A stretch of 9,445 bases of DNA, from positions 1 to 9,445 of the forward strand of contig CAMZLA010000091.1 in the NCBI GenBank assembly GCA_947311665.1. The letters run 5' to 3'. The notes beneath the pieces are model-generated. The model saw only the letters and a list, made by a program, of their open reading frames with translations, searched no databases and was not told where the DNA came from. The position numbers were made by a program, and so were the translations under genes. Shown here in pieces: positions 1-5,958 of the stretch (within the stretch, counting starts at the first letter, position 1; each line of letters starts with the position of its first letter). This DNA is from an uncultured Candidatus Altimarinota bacterium. GTDB lineage: Bacteria > Patescibacteriota > Gracilibacteria > CAIRYL01.

Positions 1-241
1 TAAAAATTCGAAAAGAAATTTTTTTTATATCAATCTAATTATAATAGTTTTACAGGAGAAATGGGCGAAAGAGCAAGGGTTGAGTTTTTGGAAATAAATT
101 TTTATTATCTGAATTTGTCATATTATTTGTGATTAAATTAAAATTTATTTCCAAAAACTCAACCCTTGCTCTTTCGCCCATTTCTCCTGTAAAACTATTA
201 TAATTAGATTGATATAAAAAAAATTTCTTTTCGAATTTTTA
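1..241. repeat. Long perfect inverted repeat (102-bp arms, 37-nt loop)
   Basis: Bases 1-102 are the exact reverse complement of 140-241 (base i pairs with base 242-i), with no mismatch in the arms. The 37-nt centre (103-139) pairs only partly. The arms are mostly A/T but hold a more GC-rich core (61-90 and 152-181). Pairing is still perfect at base 1, so the outer boundary is not visible and the repeat may continue outside the window. It lies 35 bp past the stop of the nuclease-helicase gene, on the 3' side of that gene, and its transcript would fold into an extremely stable hairpin. Alternatives are a MITE-like element, a giant terminator or regulatory hairpin, or an artefact such as a fold-back chimera or a contig end running into its own reverse complement. 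The structure is certain; its biological reality is not. Confidence 0.95.
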
Positions 242-276
242 TCCCTATCAACTACAAAAATTACTTCTGAATTTTT

Positions 277-2244
277 CTATTCTATCTCCTCTAATCCTAC
301 TTCTTTTAAATATTTAAACGTTCCATCATAAAATTCGCTTGGTCTTGTATGGTCAATATTGCTACCTTTTGGTATAAAAATCACCATTCCTTGTCTTGCT
401 CTTGTCAAAAGAACTCTATATGCGTTTTTAAGATATTCTTTGTTAATTTCTTGATTAATATTTTGCCATTTAGTCCCTTTAAAATTTTTGTATTTCCAAT
501 CTGTATTGTTCATATGAAAATTTCCATCCCAGGCTACACAAGCCCAATCTATTTCAAGACCTTGAATATCAAATTCACTTGCAACATCTTCTAAAAAATA
601 TGAAGAACGTATATCTTGACTATTATTTAAAAACCAGTCTGGTGCAGAAATTTTATTTTTGACGTCAATTCCTAAAGGTCTTAAACGTCTTGCACCTGAT
701 GAGCTAATTAATCCTATTCTCTCACTTCCTTTTGCTTGATTTCTTAACCATTCTTTTGCTTTATCAAGATTTCTTGTAATTACAATAGGATAATGTTCTT
801 TAATCTCTGAATAAATTGTTTTTGCGTTCTCGGTTTGAATATTTAACAGTTCGTGGATAAAAGATGATAATTTTTCTGACCTAAAAGACCGAACAGAAAC
901 AGCAAGGTGTAATTCTGTTTCACTTTTTCCCTTTTCTTTTAACCAATCTTTCGTATCTTCTGATTTTAAATAGTTATCACTTTCTAAAATTAGATTTGAA
1001 TAATGAATGTTCCAATTGGGAAAATGATTTCTTAAAGAACTAATCCATTCTTCTAGTCCGGCCTCTCCTTTATTGATTTCCTGACCACCACCTATCAAAC
1101 AGACAATTGTAGACCAATTAGAATGTCTATTCATTACATCAATAAGAAATTCTGGTTCTGACATATCAAAATTTTCCACACCTTTTTTTTTCTTCATAAA
1201 AGAGTTTAATTCATGTTTAGTCCAAGCTCTTTGAGCTTCATCAAAAACAACAACTTTTTCAATAGGTGCTTTTTTAGACAATAAATTATCATTTCTAAAA
1301 TGGTGAATATTTTGAATAAAAGAATTGGCTTTTATTGCTGCTTTCTTTTTTGTGATTTTATCTCCATTCTCTTTAGCTGTTAAAACTTCCTCTCTCGTTA
1401 AAGCTTCTCTTAAAACATCTACTAAAGGACCATTCCCTGATAGAAAAACTGCGTGTTCATCTTCATCCGCTTTCATTCTTTCTACCGCTATATTTAAACC
1501 GGCTAATGTTTTTCCTGCACCTGGAACACCTGTAACAAAACAAATAGATTTTAAATTTTCAGACTTAGAATTTTCAATTACTGAATTAATACACTCTGCT
1601 GTTTTTGATAGATTTATTGTTCCAGAATCAGATCGTGTTATTTCCTTTACATTATGACCTTTGTATAATGCTTGAGCAGCTTCCACAATAGTTGGTGTTG
1701 GTTTGTAAATTGAGTTTTCCCAATATTCAATATTGATTGGTTTGCTATTATAATTTATGAAGGTTTTTAATGTATCAGCTATATTGAATTGATTTGATTT
1801 TGCAACACTATGATGATTTATCACATTTGAAATTGGTTCTGTATAGTTTTCCGCATTTGTAGCTACTAAAACTGGAATAAGTTTCGAGTGATGACTTCCT
1901 TCGTGAAAATTTTTCAAGTCAATCGTGTAATCAATAACTTGTTCAATTGCATACTTTTCATATCCACCATTTCCAACTTTAAATTCAATTACAAAAATAA
2001 TATCATTAATAATTACAATATTATCAACTCGTTTTCCCATTCTTGGAATTGCGAATTCAAAATAGATTTGCCCTTCAGAATCTTTAAGTTGTTCCTTTAA
2101 AATTAAAATTTGCTTCCTCCAAGCATTTTTTTGTAATTCTTCGAGAGTTCTATTACTATGACTGGCTGTCAATTCGCCTAAAATACTTGATTCAGAATCT
2201 AACAAATATTCTTTAATGGATTTTGAGTAATAGGATCTTTGCAT
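277..2244 (-). CDS. PD-(D/E)XK-like nuclease fused to DUF2075 (Schlafen group 3-type) helicase
   Basis: A 655-aa predicted cytoplasmic ATP-dependent nucleic-acid enzyme. The N-terminal part (about 55-130) has the shape of a PD-(D/E)XK nuclease core: E63, D73 in a RVD turn, then E87-F-K89 at the end of a hydrophobic strand. The helicase part follows from about 230: Walker A GVPGAGKT (239-246), Walker B with D335-E-A-Q338, a GGGQE motif-III-like turn (385-389), a conserved SVR (450-452), an E-x-x-x-Q-G-L-E segment (557-564) and motif VI with TRARQG (614-619), the arginine-finger helix. These are the hallmarks of PF09848 (DUF2075). Such proteins are often found in defence-type gene neighbourhoods; the substrate here is unknown. 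The start is ATG with no Shine-Dalgarno; the stop is TAG. It lies 91 bp after the membrane protein on the same strand and is followed by the 241-bp palindrome. Its base composition looks less homopolymer-rich than its neighbours, which would suit acquisition, but this was not measured. The helicase call is firm, the nuclease call good. Confidence 0.9.
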   Translation of the reverse strand: MQRSYYSKSIKEYLLDSESSILGELTASHSNRTLEELQKNAWRKQILILKEQLKDSEGQIYFEFAIPRMGKRVDNIVIINDIIFVIEFKVGNGGYEKYAIEQVIDYTIDLKNFHEGSHHSKLIPVLVATNAENYTEPISNVINHHSVAKSNQFNIADTLKTFINYNSKPINIEYWENSIYKPTPTIVEAAQALYKGHNVKEITRSDSGTINLSKTAECINSVIENSKSENLKSICFVTGVPGAGKTLAGLNIAVERMKADEDEHAVFLSGNGPLVDVLREALTREEVLTAKENGDKITKKKAAIKANSFIQNIHHFRNDNLLSKKAPIEKVVVFDEAQRAWTKHELNSFMKKKKGVENFDMSEPEFLIDVMNRHSNWSTIVCLIGGGQEINKGEAGLEEWISSLRNHFPNWNIHYSNLILESDNYLKSEDTKDWLKEKGKSETELHLAVSVRSFRSEKLSSFIHELLNIQTENAKTIYSEIKEHYPIVITRNLDKAKEWLRNQAKGSERIGLISSSGARRLRPLGIDVKNKISAPDWFLNNSQDIRSSYFLEDVASEFDIQGLEIDWACVAWDGNFHMNNTDWKYKNFKGTKWQNINQEINKEYLKNAYRVLLTRARQGMVIFIPKGSNIDHTRPSEFYDGTFKYLKEVGLEEIE

Positions 2245-2271
2245 AAATAAGTAAAAATAAAGTATTTTTAT

Positions 2272-2277
2272 ACTATA
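2272..2277 (-). promoter_or_regulatory. Candidate -10 element (TATAGT) upstream of the nuclease-helicase
   Basis: On the minus strand TATAGT followed by ATAAAA lies about 27 bases before the ATG at 2244, inside the 91-bp gap to the preceding gene. No good -35 hexamer lies 16-18 bases upstream, and in such AT-rich DNA chance matches are common. If real, the gene has its own short-leader transcript; otherwise it is read through from the sigma-factor operon. Confidence 0.25.
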
Positions 2278-2335
2278 CTGTTTTTTTCATAAAATAAACA
2301 TTTCTTTACTACTCAATAACTTCAAAGATGAAACA

Positions 2336-3076
2336 CTACCAGCCCATAATTTTTTTTCCCATAAACATAGATTGTTGAATATTTTTATTTCCAATACTTT
2401 CTCCTCTTATTTTAATATATTGTCCTTTTTCAATTTTTGCAGGTTTATAATGTTTTGGTTTATATCCATATTTTTCATCTCCTTGTTTACGAAGTGCATC
2501 TTCTGAATAAAAAATTGTCCATTGTTTACCATTCCAATCTTGTAAAAGAAGAGTTGAATCACTTGTAACCTCTATAATTTCTCCAGCTAAAAATCCATCT
2601 TGTGCATGTGTCCAATGCTGTTTTTTCATTTCTTCTGTGCCATAATAAAAGGATATATGTTGTGCAACTGTATGCTCAATTTTTTCTGCATATCCAGAAA
2701 AAAAGATGGTTGATCCCAGTATAATACTTAAAATAATGCTTCCACCTAGCCATGCAAAAGGCGAATATCTATATCCTTTTTTTGTATTCGATACTCCAAA
2801 ATATGCAAATGCTAAAAAAATAATAAGGAAAAATATCCAAAAAAATGGAATATAAGAAAGATAAAATTCTATTTGAGAATGCGTTATCGATTGTAAAACA
2901 TCTGTTTCTGTTTCAAAAACAATATCCATCATAATTGCAATAGAAACACCTCCAAATGCGACGAATAAGAGTCCTATTATCCAAAATCCAATATTTTTAA
3001 GAATAAAATACCATGCAGAAATTGGTGTAATATTTTCTGCCTCAATTTTTTCCAAGAGTTTTTGTGCGTTATTCAT
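2336..3076 (-). CDS. Three-TM membrane protein with extracytoplasmic OB-like domain, putative anti-sigma partner
   Basis: I chose the ATG at 3076 (246 aa). An upstream TTG at 3106 would overlap the sigma-factor gene and add ten residues that match nothing. The protein has a short N-terminal cytoplasmic segment (1-27), hydrophobic segments at about 28-50, 73-95 and 107-128, and a soluble C-terminal region (about 130-246). The lysine/arginine-rich loop 99-104 puts the C-terminus outside. Residues 164-240 show short alternating beta-strands (GEIIEVTSDSTLLLQ, then KGQYIKIRGESIG), resembling small OB-like domains of the DUF5666 kind. The gene starts 19 bp after the stop of an ECF sigma factor on the same strand, the usual place for an anti-sigma factor, so it may hold the sigma at the membrane and sense the envelope. 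No zinc-binding anti-sigma motif is present, so this role rests on position only. The stop is TAG. Confidence 0.75.
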   Translation of the reverse strand: MNNAQKLLEKIEAENITPISAWYFILKNIGFWIIGLLFVAFGGVSIAIMMDIVFETETDVLQSITHSQIEFYLSYIPFFWIFFLIIFLAFAYFGVSNTKKGYRYSPFAWLGGSIILSIILGSTIFFSGYAEKIEHTVAQHISFYYGTEEMKKQHWTHAQDGFLAGEIIEVTSDSTLLLQDWNGKQWTIFYSEDALRKQGDEKYGYKPKHYKPAKIEKGQYIKIRGESIGNKNIQQSMFMGKKIMGW

Positions 3077-3095
3077 GCTGATAAATAATATTATT

Positions 3096-3689
3096 TTACA
3101 ATTCAAATTCTATTTTTTGTTTTTTTGCAGTGTATATAAAGGATTCTTTTGCGCGTCGTACTTGCGTAGAAATTGTTCCTGTTGGTTTTTGTAAAATATC
3201 AGAAATTTCTGTATAACTGAGTTCTTCTAAAAATCGTAATATTAAAATTTCTTTATAATTTTCTGGCATGGCATCAAGAATTTTTTTAACATTTATACTA
3301 TCAATTTTTTTTGCAAATGCTGTTTCTATATTGCATTCAGATGCTATATTTTGAAAAATTTCATCATCAACTTGCTGGAGGTTTTCTCGTCCTTTCGATT
3401 TCGTTTTTTTCCATTCTGTAATAGTTGTATTATGCACTATTCGATAAATCCAACTTGAAAATTTTATGCTCTCATCGGAAGAATCAAAACTATTTAAATT
3501 TTTCCATGTTTTAAGAAAAGACTCTTGTAATACTTCTTCAGCTTCATTGTGTGAAAAATCTGAAATTCGTAGAATATACATCAATAATTTTTTTTCATAG
3601 CGTTCAAAAAGACACCCAAAAAAATCTATATTTTCTAGAGATTTTTGAACGAGGTCTTTGTCAGTATATTCACTACATAGAGGAATCAT
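3096..3689 (-). CDS. ECF-type RNA polymerase sigma factor (sigma-70 family)
   Basis: A 197-aa alternative sigma factor that would direct RNA polymerase to a small regulon. Region 2 spans about 24-96: a FERYEKKLLMYIL helix, the acidic N-x-A-E-E-V-L-Q-E-S-F-L-K-x-W segment at about 48-62 that contacts the core clamp and -10 DNA, and F-S-S-W-I-Y-R-I at 77-84. Region 4 spans about 132-186, with MPENYKEILILRF and a helix-turn-helix at 157-184 (LSYTEISDILQKPTGTIST, then QVRRA). Region 3 is missing, as in the ECF class, and the length is typical. It starts with ATG and no Shine-Dalgarno, ends in TAA and is followed closely by a membrane protein that is probably its regulator. The divergent CapA-like lipoprotein gene is a reasonable target, but this is inference. 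The 5' leader holds a 15-bp palindrome. Confidence 0.92.
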   Translation of the reverse strand: MIPLCSEYTDKDLVQKSLENIDFFGCLFERYEKKLLMYILRISDFSHNEAEEVLQESFLKTWKNLNSFDSSDESIKFSSWIYRIVHNTTITEWKKTKSKGRENLQQVDDEIFQNIASECNIETAFAKKIDSINVKKILDAMPENYKEILILRFLEELSYTEISDILQKPTGTISTQVRRAKESFIYTAKKQKIEFEL

Positions 3690-3722
3690 GAAATATAAAA
3701 AGTGATATTTTTTTACTGTGCA

Positions 3723-3737
3723 TAGAGTAATACTCTA
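3723..3737. promoter_or_regulatory. 15-bp palindrome in the ECF sigma leader (operator candidate)
   Basis: TAGAGTAATACTCTA has perfect 7-bp arms around one central A and lies 34 bases upstream of the sigma factor's ATG. The size and symmetry suit a dimeric repressor site; it could equally be a short hairpin in the 5' leader. Only one copy was noticed, so no regulator can be named. Confidence 0.35.
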
Positions 3738-3843
3738 AAAGATTTCTTTTGTTTCGTTTTTTCAATAAAAAACTTTTAAAACCTTTCATTATAGAAAATA
3801 TATCAGAATATAAAAATATATACTATTGAAGATGTAAACAAAA

Positions 3844-3856
3844 AAAGATAATCTTT
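3844..3856. promoter_or_regulatory. 13-bp palindrome upstream of the CapA-like gene
   Basis: AAAGATAATCTTT has 6-bp arms around a central A and lies about 63 bases before the CapA-like ATG. It overlaps the best -10 candidate for that gene and is nested in a wider AAGATG/CATCTT pair (3829-3870), so it could be an operator or a leader hairpin. In AT-rich DNA a palindrome of this size can arise by chance. Confidence 0.25.
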
Positions 3857-3918
3857 CTGCGTATCATCTTATATTTTTTTATATAATTTTTTATATTTTT
3901 TTTATTTCAGATATTCTC

Positions 3919-5136
3919 ATGCAAAAATTGCAAAAAATAATCACTATTCCTCTTTTGTTTTCTTGCTTCTTTTTTTCTGGATGTGAAGAAATTAATAATT
4001 TATTTTCTTCATCAGGTGAAAATTTTATTGTAATAGAAAATGATGAAAAAAGGAATGAACCAAGAAATGAACTAAAAAATGAAGCAAAAGAAACAGTAAC
4101 AGATGAAGGAAAAGAAAATAGAAAAGTAATAGATGAAATAATAACAGAAATAAATGATGAAAAAATTTTAGAAAAGAGAGAGAGAAAAAAAATAATAAAA
4201 AATTGTTCATTGTTTGAAACAGAAAAAATCTGTAAAGAAAATTCTCAAAATATAAAAAAAGTAACCGCTCTTTTTTTTGGAGATATGATGCTCGATAGAT
4301 ATATTCGACAAAAAATGGATGCAAACGGTTGGGAATATATTTTAGATGAAAGCATAAAAAAATTTATGAATACATCAGATATAACACTTGTAAATTTTGA
4401 AGGAGCAATGACAGAAAACAATCCATATCCAGCACATGATATGATGCTGAGCTTTACTTCTGACCCAAAATGGGCAAAAAAAATGAAAGAATATGGAATA
4501 ACTATTGCAGGACTTGCCAATAATCATTCTTTAAATTTTGGGAAACAAGGACTAAAAGATACGAGAAAATTTTTACTAGAAGCAGATATAAACACATTTG
4601 GGGAACCTTTTAACACAGAAAATATTTCTTTTATACAAGATATAAAAGGAATGAAAATTGGATTTATTGGATATCATGAATTATTTGATGGGAATATTTT
4701 TCCTATTGTTGAAGAAATTAAAACTCTGAAAGAAAAAACAGATTTCATTATTATTTATGCTCATTGGGGAGATGAATATAAACAACAGATTCATCCTCGC
4801 CCACAAAAAAAAGCCAGAACTTTTATTGATGAAGGTGCCGATATAGTTATAGGACATCATCCTCATGTAGTGCAACCCATGGAGATATATAATGGGAAAT
4901 ATATTTTTTATTCTCTGGGAAATTTTGTTTTTGACCAAAAAGCTGCGAAATCGGTAAAAACACGGCTTGGACTTGAAATTATTTTTGAATGTAACAACAA
5001 ATGTGTAACTGATGAAGATAAAAAAATTTCTTATACATTATTTCCTCTCATTTCAAACAATGAATATCAAGTTCGATTGATGAATAGTGAAGAAAAAAAC
5101 GATTTCTTAGAATGGTTTAAAAAAATATCTCAATGA
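3919..5136 (+). CDS. CapA/PGA_cap-family lipoprotein, metallophosphatase-like
   Basis: A 405-aa predicted exported lipoprotein. The N-terminus has a positive start (MQKLQK), a hydrophobic segment and a lipobox ending FSGC with the lipidated cysteine at 22. A long Lys/Glu/Asn-rich, probably extended or helical linker follows (about 37-95), then the PGA_cap domain (PF09587) at about 115-345. Its metal-site motifs are present: FFGDMMLDR (119-127), LVNFEGAM (157-164), AGLANNHSLNFG (197-208), YAHWGDEY (280-287), the double-His GHHPHVVQ (312-319) and YSLGNFVFD (331-339). Family members CapA/PgsA take part in poly-gamma-glutamate capsule synthesis or anchoring. No CapB/CapC ligase genes are here, so the substrate is open. 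Cysteine pairs at 96/105 and 358/362 flank the domain and could form disulfides outside the cell. The gene is divergent from the ECF sigma factor and convergent with fic; the stop is TGA. Confidence 0.88.
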   Translation: MQKLQKIITIPLLFSCFFFSGCEEINNLFSSSGENFIVIENDEKRNEPRNELKNEAKETVTDEGKENRKVIDEIITEINDEKILEKRERKKIIKNCSLFETEKICKENSQNIKKVTALFFGDMMLDRYIRQKMDANGWEYILDESIKKFMNTSDITLVNFEGAMTENNPYPAHDMMLSFTSDPKWAKKMKEYGITIAGLANNHSLNFGKQGLKDTRKFLLEADINTFGEPFNTENISFIQDIKGMKIGFIGYHELFDGNIFPIVEEIKTLKEKTDFIIIYAHWGDEYKQQIHPRPQKKARTFIDEGADIVIGHHPHVVQPMEIYNGKYIFYSLGNFVFDQKAAKSVKTRLGLEIIFECNNKCVTDEDKKISYTLFPLISNNEYQVRLMNSEEKNDFLEWFKKISQ

Positions 5137-5166
5137 AATGAGAAAAGTTTTTATAATTTTTCATTT
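5136..5166. terminator. Weak AT-rich hairpin between the convergent CapA-like and fic genes
   Basis: AAATGA (5136-5141) pairs with TCATTT (5161-5166). The stem can continue past a bulged G with AAAA/TTTT, leaving a loop of about ten bases. It lies just past the CapA-like stop and 3' of fic, where a two-way terminator would be expected. There is no GC clamp and no clean U-run after the stem, so it may be chance. Its right arm lies inside the gmk-end repeat. Confidence 0.25.
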
Positions 5167-5198
5167 AAAGCAATTTCTTGTAAAATTCTATTTTTTAC
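5156..5198. repeat. Distal copy of the 43-bp direct repeat (gmk 3'-end duplicate)
   Basis: These 43 bp match 5961-6003 at all but one base (5179 versus 5984). On the minus strand this copy would encode the last residues of guanylate kinase, VKNRILQEIALNEK then L and TAA, with Gln in place of Arg. It is separated from gmk by the whole fic gene, and the fic stop codon (5195-5197) lies inside it. This copy probably marks the former end of gmk or the far junction of an inserted unit. Confidence 0.92.
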
Positions 5199-5929
5199 CC
5201 AATCATTCTCCAATAATCTTGTAAATTAACTAAAACAATATCAGCAAAAAATTCTTCAAAATCACTATAATTATTTTCTGAATTTAAAGATTTTATATAC
5301 TCTGCTCTTCTAATATTTGGGATTATTATCATTGGAAAGCCTTTTTGCATTAAAATTAAATTTATACAAAGGCGAACAAGTCGTCCGTTTCCATCTATAA
5401 ATGGATGAATTTTTACTAATTTATAATGAAATTTGGCTGCTAATAGAACAGGATCCATATTTTTTTCTACAGAATTATACCATTTAAAAAACTGTTGTAT
5501 TTCATTTTTTATTTCTGATGCTTTTGGTGGAAGTTCTCTATCTCCAGAAATATAAACCTGAACAGATCTATATTTCCCTGCATTTTCTTCATCAATAGAT
5601 TGCAATATAAAAGAATGAAGTTTTAAAATATCTTCTTCTTTTATCTTTTGCTTTTTTTCTAAAAATTTTTCTAAATATTTAAAACATTGTTTATGATTTT
5701 TAGCTTCATCAATTTCTTTAATTGTTTTTCCTCCAATGGTTAATCCATCTTCTAAAATAATTTTTGTTTCACTTCGTGTAAGAGTATTTCCCTCTATAGC
5801 ATTTGAATTATAAGTAAATTCTACCAATAAAGATTTTTGTAATTCATTTTTTTCCCCCATTGATAATGGTTTTCTTTTTTGAATTTTATTAAAGAGTTCA
5901 TGTATTTTAGGAAGATATTTTGATGACAT
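5195..5929 (-). CDS. Fic-domain protein, predicted AMPylase (class II, self-inhibited)
   Basis: A 244-aa protein with an intact Fic active site, HPFIDGNGRLVR (175-186), where H175 is the catalytic base and the GNGR loop binds ATP phosphates and Mg2+. Fic enzymes usually transfer AMP to a Ser/Thr/Tyr hydroxyl of a target protein. The N-terminal helix carries the inhibitory motif SxxxEG (S42 to E46-G47), and a flap segment RSVQVYISGD (121-130) precedes the active site. This is the Fic/DOC family arrangement with inhibitor and enzyme on one chain, so no separate antitoxin gene is needed; none is seen. There is no added C-terminal HTH domain. It starts at ATG without Shine-Dalgarno, 29 bp after gmk on the same strand, so it is probably co-transcribed. 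Its TAA stop and last bases come from the 43-bp repeat copied from gmk, which suggests insertion. The targets are unknown. Confidence 0.92.
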   Translation of the reverse strand: MSSKYLPKIHELFNKIQKRKPLSMGEKNELQKSLLVEFTYNSNAIEGNTLTRSETKIILEDGLTIGGKTIKEIDEAKNHKQCFKYLEKFLEKKQKIKEEDILKLHSFILQSIDEENAGKYRSVQVYISGDRELPPKASEIKNEIQQFFKWYNSVEKNMDPVLLAAKFHYKLVKIHPFIDGNGRLVRLCINLILMQKGFPMIIIPNIRRAEYIKSLNSENNYSDFEEFFADIVLVNLQDYWRMIG

Positions 5930-5958
5930 ATTATTGAGATAAATTATTATTTAGTATA

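Larger units (their letters stand above)
3690..3918. promoter_or_regulatory. Divergent promoter region between the ECF sigma and CapA-like genes
   Basis: This 229-bp non-coding, very AT-rich stretch must hold the promoters of both divergent genes. It contains a 15-bp palindrome (7-bp arms, one central base) at 3723-3737 on the sigma side and a 13-bp palindrome (6+1+6) at 3844-3856 on the CapA side. The second is nested inside a wider pair, AAGATG at 3829-3834 with CATCTT at 3865-3870. A TTGAAG at 3826-3831 followed by a GATAAT at 3847-3852 is a weak plus-strand promoter candidate with a short spacer. No clear housekeeping promoter was found for the sigma gene. No ORF of note lies here. Confidence 0.5.

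Noticed and set aside
1325..1657. A 110-codon plus-strand frame inside the nuclease-helicase gene
   Set aside because: It lies opposite the Walker A/B region of a gene with strong domain evidence and has no recognisable motif.
3077..3106. TTG start giving the membrane protein ten more residues and an 11-bp overlap with the sigma gene
   Set aside because: The ATG at 3076 leaves a usual short spacer and the extra residues (MNCKIILFIS) match nothing expected.
4025..4324. A 99-codon minus-strand frame rich in Leu, Phe and His opposite the CapA-like gene
   Set aside because: It is the antisense of the Lys/Glu-rich linker of the lipoprotein; its biased composition follows from that and it shows no family pattern.
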